DNA of 64,000 bases, from positions 247,830 to 311,829 of the forward strand of contig SJOL01005652.1 of NCBI GenBank assembly GCA_004794785.1, written 5' to 3'. Both the position numbers and the translations under genes were made by a program. Positions 24,641-35,870 of this stretch are shown here, in pieces. This DNA comes from Opisthorchis felineus (taxonomy: Eukaryota > Platyhelminthes > Trematoda > Opisthorchiida > Opisthorchiidae). Below the pieces are notes generated by a model. The model did no database searches and was not told the origin of the DNA. It saw only the letters and a program-made list of their open reading frames with translations. How positions within the stretch are numbered: position 1 is the stretch's first letter; each line of letters begins with the position of its first letter.

Positions 24641-25682
24641 GTCATCACTGGCCACTTCTCTTCACGAGGGATGGATGGAAAATGCTTTTGAAGAGAGCAT
24701 CTGCGCACCTGAGTCTAAAATGTCAGTGGATTTCCGCACCCAAGGTCGCGAGCGGGAAAATGTACGGGCAGGGTGTGAGGACTGCGTTTTGTGAGCCTGT
24801 TGACCTTGACAGTGTTATCTCCGAAGAATCACACATTCAAGATAATTAGGTATGGTTATGAAAATATGGAGTGACGTCGCGTCTAAGAGTCAACGCATAT
24901 TTAGTTAGCTTTATTCAACCATTCGTTTACTCAAAAGGTTATATTTAGTTCTTGTGATTTTTCAAAACCAATGGTTATTGTCTCGGAATTATATTCCGAA
25001 AGACGGGAGTACCCGCTCTCACTGCTTCTTTAGAAACGTTTTGCCGAGACTGCATGAACAGGAAAAAATGTCTGTTTGATCGCTGAATGATCTAAATGCA
25101 TGTAAAGAACATCTGTACTTCGATGCATTGCAAATCCACACGGTTCATAACACATAGAGGGCGTCAACAACTCAATAAAGTCTTACACTGATTTATAAGG
25201 AAATAAGTTCACTTTCTATATGCAGAATAAGAATTTTTGCAATTGAAGGTTGTCAGCCCAGTTGCTGGCAGAAAATCTTACCAGGCTGCTACAAACATAA
25301 CGTAAGAGTTATATAAATACTCACCCCTAAGAATCCCAATGGCCTGTCAAGCCACAGCAGGAGAACAGAAATGCAGAACATGAGATGCTTGCCAAAACAA
25401 ACATTGCCAACAAACCTGAACGACGCATGCTGAGGTGAGCAAGTTTATTCCGTTCTTTTTTGAAACCACAAATTTGGGCGCTACTATGATTTTTTTCCAG
25501 TGACGGTTAAAGTGTTGATGTTTTAAGGCCTGGGTTCTCTCTTAAAAGGCTGAACTATATTGCAATTCTGTGTAAAATTTTACCTCAGGCGCTCAGTGGT
25601 TTTCTGGACATTCTTAACCGATTAGGACTGGTCCTATTCAGGGTAGTATTTTAGCTTCAGTGTCAACACTGATGTTGCTGTC

Positions 25683-25685
<3 letters not shown>
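24641..25685. other. No recognisable gene; expected 5' side of the preceding minus-strand element
   Basis: Gag and protease of the 22655-24640 element would lie here on the minus strand, but I cannot identify them. Confidence 0.35.

Positions 25686-25715
<30 letters not shown>
25686..25715 (+). repeat. (GAT)10 microsatellite
   Basis: Ten perfect GAT units. No open frame around it suggests a coding aspartate tract. Confidence 0.95.
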
Positions 25716-28004
25716 CATGAGTATTTTAGCTTTCAGTAGAACACCAAAAATTTAATTTTGGCGAAGGGATTATTTTTTATTTTTTTATTTTTATTTATTT
25801 TTCCGAACAAAAATCATGCCCCCGACCATGATAATGTCCGTCAAAAGGGTATGTCAAACGATTTTGACTTAGAAAATCTCTTTTCCACTTAGCAGTCGAC
25901 TACTTTGACGTCCGATAAGAAAGAGGTATCCCTTTGTTACCTATGAGAACGCGCATGTAAGAGTTGCCCATTTGGGGGAGGAGATCTTTTCAAGGTATCC
26001 TGGGGGAGAAAACGTCACCTTTTAGCTTCTGACTTTCTGTAAAAATAGGTTGGGGACTTCAAGATATGGCATGCAGGTGAGGTACTGATTTTCCTTCAGT
26101 TAGCCTCTAGTTAATGGGTGTTTCGTTTGCAAAAAGGTGGCTCATTTGTAAGACTACTTTGACTTGTGGTCTTATAAATCATTTGTATGAATGATAAAAA
26201 CTAGTCGCATGAGCCGAAATTGCGTTTGTGAAACTCAATTTGGGTATGTGCCCTTTTCTCAGATGTCTCAGTTTGTGAGCTAGGTGGAGTTCACTGAACG
26301 TGTGTGTTCGAACACCTTCCTCCAAGTTTGCGAACTCTGTGCGTGAGCCTCAAAGATGAAAGGGCTTGGTGGCTTGATGTTGTATGTACACTGTTAAACA
26401 TTAATCAACATTTTCCAGAATTTTTGTTCGGTGTTGCTCATGGAGCTAATATATTTCGTCATTTTGCAATACAGTGTTGCTGCCGGTGCCACAGAAAACA
26501 CTACCATACTCTTATAGCTTTTGTGTAACCCGCATCCAATGGCCGTTCTGGTGAGGGAGGCTCATTGCGTCTATTCTCAATAGTTTGGGACCAAGTATTG
26601 AGCTGTTCAGTATGTCGCCATGTTTCGGGTAGGATGCCATCACCCAATACCATGACAGTTTTGTTTTTAAGGTAGTTCCGAAAGCTATCCATTGCTGATT
26701 CGACTATGCCGATAGGATCTATTTTATATTGGAGGGGCCAGTCATTGGCCGCGCCAAGAGCTTTTGAAAAGGCCAGCTAAATGCTATTCTTAAGTATCGT
26801 GCTGTGTCGTCGAATTGTTCTCAACGTCCCGTAATTTATTGGTACATGGGTGAAATTAACTGTGAACTGTCTAGAATTCCGCCATCATTGATTAAGTTAT
26901 ATAGTGATCCAAGTACTATGACATCCACTAACTTGGGTTGGGTTGGAAGTACTGTGCTTGGCCTGGTCCGACGCTACCCTTGTAACGTGACATTATAGGA
27001 AAACATTCCAAGTTGCTCAGAAGTTGGCTGTTGAAGCTTGGTTGCAAGGTTTCCGATAACGGAAGATTTAGGACGTCTGCAGTTCTGGCCAACACAATTT
27101 AGGCTGTCTTAGTTCTGCCGAAGTCAACGAGCCTTTTTACTCCCAATGAGGAAATTTGAGTCAGAAAACGGTTCAGACATGTTCGTATTCGGTATACGGA
27201 CAGCAACTGACTTGCAGTAATTACCTGACGTGATCATCAGTAACGATCGACAGATGACATCCAATGTTACTTCATTTCTCTGTCTTGGAACTGTGAAGGT
27301 GACGATCTCAGTTCGTAAGGTTTTTAATTATCCGGATAGGTTTTGACGTTTTTTTAAGGTTTCAGCTATCACCTTTCAGACACTAAACATGACATTTCCA
27401 TTTTCGATGCACCACTGCAGTCTCAGATGGGCTCACACAGTTGTCTCACATTTCCACTCATTTTGTATTTTTAGATAGCCATATTTGGGAATTGACTGTC
27501 CGTGTGTTATGTTGAAAGAGAACTCGAATTCTAAGGTCTGACAGGGCTACTAGCTGCTGACGGGGAGGGTCTGTTGAACACTCTTTGGTCGTCCGAAAGT
27601 ATGCCAGCGTTAATTCTTGTTTGTTGTTTTATTCCGTCAACCCAACCTAACCACTCTTTGATTGTTTTAGGCGTAAGAGGAAAACAGTGCCTTTCATCGG
27701 TGCTTTGCCTGGAAGTTGTCCGGCAAAGTTTGACTGACGATACGAGGTCCAAGTACCGTTTAAGCTACACGCTGTCTCCGAAAAATCCCAAAGGACCGCG
27801 GTCACTCGTATCTAGGAGGGACTGAGCGTTACGTAGTGGAATCGGAGCCCAAAATTGAGTTCTGTTATTTTAGCCGTCAACCAGATAGCTAGAGAACAGC
27901 AAATAACTGCATCAGCGTACAAAAAAGACATTGAAATTTGTAAAACGAATATAAGCAAACAAACCCAGTCGATTACTGTAAATGCTGTTGTGTGATCTAA
28001 CTTT
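25716..28004. other. No recognisable gene
   Basis: A T-rich run with TTTAT units lies at 25770-25800. A 63-codon minus frame (26501-26692) and a 64-codon plus frame (26804-26998) have no recognisable family. An 18-base string at 25732-25749 recurs at 33074-33091. Confidence 0.35.
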
Positions 28005-28160
28005 ATCATATGTATGTATATGTTTACTTTACATATATACACATGCATGTATTACATATATATGTATATGCGTATTACATATATATTACATTACCCGCAT
28101 TATATTTACACACACGTACGTGTAAATATATACATATATATATACTTATTTATTTATTTA
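28005..28160. repeat. AT-rich simple-sequence tract (TATG/TATA, ends in TTTA units)
   Basis: Interrupted TATG, TACATA and ACATATATA units are followed by ATTTATTTATTT. Typical degenerate microsatellite. Confidence 0.85.
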
Positions 28161-30867
28161 TGCGGTTGTCTCTCTAAGCTAGTTCAGCCTCCAAAGAGAG
28201 ACCACCACCCTCATTTTAATCCGGTCTGATGAGACACCTTTTGGTGTCTTTTGGAAGGCCATTCTCAACAAAAACCGCCCAAGGGGTCTCCGGAGAACAG
28301 GCTCCCTCCCCAACAAAGAGCGGAATGCAAAACCCATGTATTAAGTTTTTCTACCTTAGGTCGCCAGGTGAGCAAGTCACCAATCACAATACAGACCTGC
28401 TTCTAACATGGTCGACGCCTCCAAATATTATTCCAGGCTACATGAACCCTAACTACGGTAGTAGGCTCCTCCGGAGAGAGGCCGTAAAATGGCACAAAGG
28501 GTACTTGCGATTGGGTAGTTAGACCAAAGTCCAAATTCGTAGCCTACCAGGTTACGTAAACATGATATTGTGTATGCCGACGAAAAGTAGACCTTAAAGA
28601 GAGAAATCCGGTAAAGTTTTACACGTTTGTTTTATTCTCAATGAAATTTATAGGATTTCGATCTACAATTCCATTAAAGTAAGCGAAGTTACATGTGAAC
28701 GGTTCTTGCTTGATCATACGGTGATATCTAGCTTGAAGTTGCGGCATGAGTCTAATTGGCATTTTGGTAAACAAAACTTGTTCTTTGTTGAATAAAGGTA
28801 TTTACGGTTGTAATTAGAGAGAGAGAAGAGAGACAAGCCATAGAAGTGAAAATAATTCACTCCGGTCCCGTGACATTAACCCTGAACTTGATGCCGTCTT
28901 AGAGACCACCTTACCTCCGACAAACACTACATTCAATGTCATTGTGAAGCAAGACACCACCAAGACCAGAAGAGAAAACTGATGCACTGGGCTTGCATGT
29001 ATTTTCACATCGATTGGGTACCTGAACGATGGTAAAAAGACAATAGTGTTCCCCACTTAGTGACTGGGATTTTCACACCATAATTTTCGTCTTATAACAC
29101 ATAAGGTCACCTTTGTCTCACTTTTTAGATGAGACAAGTGGTGGACGTTATCTAGTGAATTCTTTAAATGAATAGGTTCTCCGTAAAAGAGCACAAATGT
29201 CGAAGAGAATCACATTTGCTGAGCCACAGAAGGCGACATTTCGATGAGGAAAAGGTTGGCTATAATTTCTTGCTCTGAAAAGACCACTTAAAACGATCGA
29301 TCATAAATGCTGTCCTGTAAACTTGTTCCTTAACAAGACAATTTTACGTTTCTCCACTCTCTTACAAGCTTACTTTCAATGCCTGACCCAAACTGACCAC
29401 CTCTGCTACTCAGTCTCTCCCATGAAGGAGTCTGCTAGTGAAGTGAACTTTACTGGCCACATTAACGTCAGGCATGTCATTCAGTGCGCAGATGCCCAGT
29501 TCCCGAACTAACTGAACCTGCCATCGACTCAACTGCTTGACGGTGTTTCCTAAGATCTCTCACTTTTCGGTGATCGAAGTTGTAGCATCTAAAAACCAAT
29601 GTACCCTTGGTACATGGTTTATAGCTGATAAATTAGCTGATCTGGATTGGTTGTCCAACAACGGGCACTGAATTTTATTGATTTTGGTTCGTTTGAGATC
29701 TGAATCTGACTGGATCTGATCATTTAGTTTGAAGTCTTCCACAGTCACTGTGAGTGAAATTTGTCAGGTACCCTAATGTGCCGTCAGTATAGTGACGGCC
29801 ACATTATTGGTGGCATTACGACAGCTCAGTACAATCCGACCTTGGTGTGCACGCGCAAATTGTGACTTTTCCAAACGTGTTTATACAGACACCGGATGTG
29901 ACACTAACCTGGCAACCCGGCCATGTAGTTCATTATAAGTACTGTTGAGGTGAGGGAAACTTCACGACACGCTATGCAACGGCCATTAGTGTGAATACAC
30001 TGTATCTGTTTTTTTTAACCCGGTCGGACTGATGAGGGGTAAGTGTTTGATAGAAGCAAGAGACAAATGTTGTAGTTACGCGTATCAGTTCCGCCTTCGG
30101 ACGTGCGAACGAAGCACAGTTATCCGCAATCTGTAGGATGCGAATTTTTGACTCGCGCAGCTTCGTTTCGGCGACGAAGCGCGGTGGTTTGTAAAAGTGA
30201 CCGTACGAGCAGTACCGAAACAGTGAGCCATCTTAGATTTCACGAAAAGTATCGACACACATTGTAGACAGATGAAGATTGGAAAAATTTGGAGCCAAAA
30301 CGCGATTCTTCTTCAATCCAGTACCATTTCTGTGCTTAGCGGAGGTTGTACCATGGGTACATACCCAGACCCGCGTACCAGAATGAAAAAACCAACCATC
30401 TTGACGGTTTTTCCGGACAGCCAAACTGCCACCCTGCTCACTCAGTCAAAATCTATGAACACAGGGTACGGTAGTTGGTTTTATTCCCGGCATTTTTCTT
30501 ACAGTTAATACATTCCGAAGATCGCGTCAATCGCGTTGTGTCCGCTTCAGAATCCGCAGCTCTCTTTTGGAGTGTTTTCTTCCAGCACACAGGCGTTTAG
30601 TCGCTGGGAAAAATGTGTACCATAATTTCGGTTGCAGTGCAGGGGAGATTAATACTCGAATAACCGTGCGTTTTCTGCAGGTTTCACTTTCCTCTGCGCA
30701 GCGATACGACTGTGGCATCCTTGAATTGTCGCGGAACATTTTTAGTCTCCTAATTTGTGACATACTTCATTTTCCAAAGCTTGTTCACGCAATGTAAATA
30801 GTTTGATAGGTGAACAGTTTTTTTCAGCAGCCTTTTTATTCTGCACTTCAGAGTTCAGTCTTTGCAG
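28161..30867. other. No recognisable gene
   Basis: A 6-bp perfect hairpin with a TTTT loop (28233-28248) follows CTGATGA but is not followed by GAAA. Open frames at 28229-28522 and 30272-30797 have no family match. Confidence 0.35.
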
Positions 30868-31045
30868 GTGGGCTCAAAAGACCTATCTTCGCAGTGGCTT
30901 CAGGGCGGTATGCGAGACAATGTTAAACGATGTGGCTGGGTTGCTAGTGAGTGTTCAGAAGTGTGGCTTCTATGAAGCCAATGTCTTTAAACCTATTGAA
31001 CCTTTGGTGGATCAGGGTGCCTTGGATGCATTGGAAGTGCTGTAG
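30868..31045 (+). CDS. Weak terminal-exon candidate, unknown protein
   Basis: An acceptor-like site (GTTCAGTCTTTGCAG) precedes 30868. From there about 58 codons are open, ending FKPIEPLVDQGALDALEVL and a TAG at 31043-31045. A canonical AATAAA lies about 200 bases downstream (31242-31247). The acceptor, stop and poly(A) signal together fit a last exon. No domain is recognised and no upstream partner exon was found, so coincidence is quite possible. Confidence 0.22.
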
Positions 31046-31289
31046 TTTGGTTAAAAGATTTCTTTAAGGGCTTCTAAGAGTTCAATGTAACATCATCTGT
31101 CTGCACGGAGTTCATCAAGTATATACATACATTATTAGCCTTTCAATCATTTTATTGTAGATTCACTGGACTATGTTCACCATTCGTTGGCATGTTAACA
31201 GTGTGACAAAACGTTGCTGGCCTTATTAGACTTTGGAACAAAATAAAGCAGTTTGTGGAGGTACCACCGAGCCAGATTACCGTGCTTTC

Positions 31290-32037
31290 TGCGCACTGAC
31301 GATGTCTCCACGACTAGGAACGAAACGTTTGCAAGCTAATCACCAATCTTGGCGAAAAGATCAACGGCTACGCGATCAGCTACCGGTAAACGCACGCAAA
31401 CTACCAGTATTTCGACACAGGGCATGGCATTACGTGTATGTTTAAGCAGCCGCAAATGGTTCTGTTCGCGAGTTTCCTGGCAGCGCACAAATCTTCTACT
31501 GATTCCTCGCAAACCTGTATAAGTAAACTCAGATATGTGCGTCTGCGTTCAGCACACAAGAAACATGAATTTTTACCGACGTCTAAAGGATAACAAATAA
31601 TCTTCTTGATCTGCCTACATTCTTCTTGATTTTTGGTTCGACAAGCGACTTGAAACCAACACTACTACGACGTTTTACTGCCAAGGATACTTTGTACCTC
31701 TTATACAACAAAAACATCAAACATTGCTTGCGAATCTAGTAAAACAGGAGCTTTTAGGCGATTTGCGATAAAAAAACTTCCAATGGTTAGAACTTTAGAT
31801 GGGAGTAGTAAACTAGAAATACTCCCTTTTGGAAAACGGTGGGCAGGTGTAACTTTTCTCTAAATAAAAAAATACCTGTCTTGAATGCTGATCAGGTAGC
31901 AGTTGGTCTGTTGGCCTAGCTTGCCAAATGGATTGCAAGCGTTTTGTCACCGCGTGAGGGGACAACAGCAATGTACAGTTGCGTAGCTTGCTAACTGCCA
32001 AGCTCGGAAAACAGATCAACTGCCACCTGATCAACAG
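31290..32037. repeat. Three copies of a short repeat, two forming a foldback
   Basis: A ~90-nt segment at about 31297-31387 (plus; GAAACGTTTGCAAGC ... GATCAACGGCTACGCGATCA) has a related copy on the minus strand at about 31985-31890 (roughly 60% identity by eye). The inner part of that copy, 31890-31923, is also an inverted repeat of 31999-32032 (29 of 34 bases pair, loop about 75 nt). The family is unknown. The rest of 31046-32403 has no recognisable gene; a T-rich 66-codon frame at 32098-32298 is not significant. Confidence 0.55.
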
Positions 32038-32403
32038 CCAGTTAACCCACCTGAGCTCGCAATACTAAAAAACACTACAAATAGTTCTCCCGCTTTTTTG
32101 TTGCTTGACTGTTTTTCTTTTCTTGTAGTGTTTGCCTTTCCATTCCCTTTTCCCGAAATATTGCTCCTCTCATTTCCTTCTTTTACTTTCTCGTTTGGTG
32201 GTAATCGGCGACAGAAATTTATTTCTGCACAGACGATAGAGATGTCCAGACAGTTGTTGAAGGAAGCAAGATCAAGGGGGCGGCTGGTGGTCAATTAGCT
32301 TTTGCGAGCGCATTATTAGGAGTACAGTATGATTGAGGCATTTAGGTACACTATCTTTGTTATGTAGACTTAACAATCTTGGCTTAACGAGGTTAATAAT
32401 TTC

Positions 32404-32839
32404 GACAAGTACACTCATCTGCATATCAATTTAGTTTTCACGGGAGACTCAACTGCATCTCTCTTTTGTGATATTCTTCAACTGAATGTACTGCAAAAAG
32501 GCAGCCTCCTATTTCAGTTGGTATATTTTCACGCAGGGAACTACTCACAAGGTTGCTGAAAACTCTTCGATAGCCCACGACCGGTTTTGCCTTTCTTGGG
32601 CGAAACATGAGACAGCCTTATCGCAGCATATTTAGCTGAAAAATACCATAAACGAGGGATTTAGTTGAATATACCGTGTAAAAACCGAACTGATTTGCAA
32701 ATGAGTTTATTTGTCCGAATCAGTCCAATTTGGGTTCAAGTGGAACATAAGGCTGACGGAAAGTCGAGGACTGCGTCTACCTGATGAGTCCTAAGAAGGG
32801 TGCAAACGATTGTGGGCTGCCGAAGAGTTTTTAGCGACC
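32404..32839. repeat. ~315-nt repeat, copy C: plus unit joined to an inverted unit
   Basis: The plus half (about 32404-32626) starts ACAAGTACACTCATCTGCAT and ends in the ribozyme region (GACCGGTTTTGCCTTTCTTG). It switches to a minus half (about 32627-32839: GAAACATGAGACAGCC, CATAAACGAGGGATTTAG, TGATTTGCAAATGAGTTTAT, GGACTGCGTCTACCTGATGA). The start point of the plus half and the switch near the ribozyme are the same as in copy B, although the two loci are 12 kb apart and diverged. Confidence 0.8.
32751..32839 (+). ncRNA. Hammerhead-like core, remnant in repeat copy C
   Basis: CTGATGA (32781-32787), GTCC, a 6-base loop, GGG, then GCAAAC where GAAAC is expected; one extra or changed base breaks the core. 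Flanks 32751-32765 and 32825-32839 can pair at 11 of 15 positions with G-U. Probably inactive, but useful for reconstructing the family. Confidence 0.45.
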
Positions 32840-34259
32840 TCGGGAGTAGTTTCGTTCATGAAAAAGAAGTTAATATTGGTTCTGAAAGTTCAAGTGGCAG
32901 TTGGCCATTATGACGTTGGTTGACGGAGAGTTTGCGGTTTTCGTCGCTCTAGAAAAGGCTTTTTCGTAGGAGACGAAGAGATCTCGTTCTTGTTTTTCTG
33001 TGAGAAGATCACTTTTGTATTATACGTATGACCGTAATGTGCACAACTTACTGGGTGTTGTAGATTTTGAGTCTTCAGTAGAACACCAAAAGACTCGCGC
33101 ATAGGACTAAGTAGATCCGGCTGATCAAGCTTGCGTTCGAAGGGGTAGGAAAATGCGTTTTTCTATGCTGCACCGATCTGGAGAGTGTCAAATCTTGCTT
33201 TTTCTCTGAAATCAAATCCACAATTGCGTAAATGGAAAACAATTTGACGTTTCGAGTAACCGACGGATAACCAAAGTACGAATACGATAATCCAACACCG
33301 AAGAGCAGCGGCTTCGGGCAGCTCAACAACGTTGACAGCATGTGTGACAATTCGCCAATGCCACCAAGAACCTTTCGGTGCCACACAGCTAACCTCTTGC
33401 AGTGTTGCTGTGGCAATACATCTCGTTGCAAAGGGTTAGTGTTGATCTGAAAAAATGCAGATCAACCAACACCAATTCCAACAGTGATTATTCAAATTTA
33501 CTCGTTCAGCTACTGAAATATGTTAGGTAGTATATAGTTAATCCGTTCAATATATTGAAACCACAGACAGTTTCTAAGACTGCCTCAGAACGGGAGGAGT
33601 CCTGCTCCAGCGGCATATCCAGGTAAGTTTGAAACTGGGCTCACCAATGTCTTTACCAATAATGTTTCGAAAAATCAGAAAGCGGAGCTACGTTATTCAT
33701 GGACGGGCGCATCAGAAACCGAAGAGTTTACGCTAACTGTACGATAAAAACTCCCGCTTTCCCCAGCAGAATAAGAAGCAAGCACCAACCGAAGTTCCCA
33801 TTATATGTAAAACAATGAATCCAATATTTCCGCGCAGAAGGAAGCATTCATGGATGACATTAAATCGCCCGGGCCATTACAAAATCTCACGAAACTTACA
33901 CACATGAATATCGTCATGGATCTTGGTCTCTAGCTCGGTGACAGTAGTGAATAAGCAAGAAGGGCTTAAAGTAACACGAAATTCACTGTTTCTTATGGCA
34001 GAGGGCTACACAGTTAACCGCAGTACAAATTGATTAACCCGAACTGGACACCGGTAGAAAGCATGGATTTAATGAACCGAAGGAGACGGACAATGCCCAT
34101 TGTCTGCCGTCATTGTAGGGTTTTTTCTGGCAACCCACTGCTCTCGCCCCTTATATAGGACCTTGATAAACGACTTATTTTTTTTGCCACAGCACTGCCC
34201 GAACTGCATTGCACTCCCCCCTTTAAGATGAGCACCGACTCTAGCCACCAACTAGCAGC
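32840..34259. other. No recognisable gene
   Basis: Two overlapping minus-strand frames (33075-33431 and 33163-33384) are both open and neither has a known motif, so no call is made. Confidence 0.35.
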
Positions 34260-34560
34260 GGGGCGTGCGTTCACTTGAGATAAGCACCCGGGTAGAGGTA
34301 TTGACAAGCCCTTCGTGGACCATCGTATCCCATCATCTGGCTTTAGCTGGTCGTAATGCACCATAAGAAACATACTAGGACTATTAATGCCTCTGATCCA
34401 AAACTGGGTCTTGGAATGGACACGGATGTTCGCGAGTAGACCCAGCCATAGTAAGTGGGACTTGACCGGCACATCATAGGAAGTTAAGGTCAGTGCAGCC
34501 AAACGTAGTCGCCAGCAATGAAAGTGATGCTGCGCTTTGATGAGCCCTAGAGGGTCCATA
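34260..34560 (-). mobile_element. Ty3/gypsy integrase C-terminal fragment
   Basis: The minus-strand frame ends with the VWL-type and VHYDRLKP-type signatures of fluke gypsy integrases: VKSHLLWLGLLANIRVHSK, then FWIRG, then MVHYDQLKPDDGIRW. Upstream integrase core sequence is missing; the segment at 34600-35510 follows directly, so this is a truncated copy. The frame continues to 34110 without recognised sequence. It is part of the same broad element type as 22655-24640, but a separate insertion. Confidence 0.6.
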
Positions 34561-34599
34561 GACGGTTTAGAAGCAGTTTCCAAGCTCCCGACAACGGTT

Positions 34600-35510
34600 G
34601 GTGCAATTTTTGGATGCCTGCGGCGTCAGAACTTATAGGTAGCCTTCGTTTGAACCTTTGATGAAATGAACCCCTGTCATGTTGTGAATAAACGCCCTAC
34701 AGGCATTGAGGCAGGTAATTACCCCGGTGGTTCGAACCGTATTCAGTCGCTAACCCAGGGACGCAACAATCGTAACCACCTGGTTTGCCATCTGTGGGGC
34801 CCCAAGTCACTCCACAAAGTAGAAGACTATAACCAGGGTGGTGGGAAGTGCGCCAGTGCCATCAACTGTTGGGTGACGATTTGGGCTCTCGGCGATGCGT
34901 CCTTACAGATGGGCCCAAATAGTAGTTGTTAGTTGCTTCGTTCGGGCACGCTTTTTACGTTATAAACGGAACTCAGCAACGCCTTTCTGTAACCAGGGCA
35001 AGCAAAATGTCTTTCGCATTGCCTTGGTTTTCTTGTGTGTGCCGGCACAGCTTAACTCTGTGCGATCAGCCAGAACGGCAACTGGGATCGCAAATTGTGA
35101 GACTATTAGACATTATCTGATTTGGCTCGTCCAGTATGTAAAGGGTTACGCTCATAATACAAGAACTACCTCCTTACTCCTCATCATTAATATGGGCAAA
35201 GCACAGTGATACTGACAGCCGTTTAGCACATTTCCACAGCATGCTCCGGCATCTAGATGAGACTGGTGACAGATTGGTAGTCTCCACGGTGCATGCAGGA
35301 ATGTGGTGTGACCTCCAGTGCCAATCCCATGTTGTTTCTAGCTGGCCCGGCCTAGCGGGACAACCACCACTTAAAATATGTACAGGTACCCAGGAAGAGA
35401 TAGCTGCGTCTTTTAATATCCAGAAATGGATGGTTTATTTGGTAAGGCGCGGACTGGCCAGGTCCATGTGGTTGGCTCGCTCGTTTGAAGCGCTCAATAC
35501 GTTTTGATAT
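34600..35510 (+). repeat. Possible dispersed fluke repeat, family unknown
   Basis: Long overlapping open frames (34666-34932, 34895-35209, 35241-35507) remind me of recurrent translated repeats in fluke gene sets (for example PKSLHKVEDYNQGG). There is no enzymatic motif and no second copy in this window, so this rests on memory and not on the sequence. Confidence 0.25.
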
Positions 35511-35624
35511 CTAGAAGGTAGAAGGAAAATTAGAGTTGTCTTGACTCTAGTTTGAGGGTTCTTGCGTTTTTTCAATTTATAACAGATCTAAACTCCACTT
35601 ATAAGTTAAAGGACTACACTAGAT

Positions 35625-35625
<1 letters not shown>

Positions 35626-35661
<36 letters not shown>

Positions 35662-35870
35662 TTTATTCCCAACTGGTAGGTGGCATACCGTCGGGCATGA
35701 TCATAATTTTACAGTCAGAATGAAGGCATGACTGAGGGGGTTGTGGGTACAGGGGATTGCGTGGAAAAGCGGCAGCGTCACAAGCAGTGGGCATTATCCG
35801 ATGTAATAAAATTTAAAATAATAATAATAGGTTTATTTCCCAACATGCAGGGAACATGCCGACTGAGGCA
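35626..35870 (-). repeat. Two AAT/ATT tails with similar adjacent sequence, likely retroposon 3' ends
   Basis: About twelve ATA/AAT units at 35626-35660 are followed by GTTTATTCCCAACTGGTAGG and GGCATGATC. A second, shorter tract (AATAATAATAATA at about 35817-35829) is followed by GGTTTATTTCCCAACATGCA and GGCATGATC. Read on the minus strand, both look like an element ending GGGAATAAAC or GGAAATAAAC plus an ATT tail, that is, a poly(A)-signal-like end with a microsatellite tail. Two copies of the same retroposon family are likely. Confidence 0.5.

Noticed and set aside
26501..26998. Frames considered as BEL/Pao or non-LTR fragments
   Set aside because: No motif aligned convincingly on either strand.
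28226..28248. CTGATGA followed by a perfect 6-bp stem with TTTT loop, hammerhead-like
   Set aside because: The obligatory GAAA after stem II is absent (TTTT instead), so it is only a hairpin after a chance heptamer.
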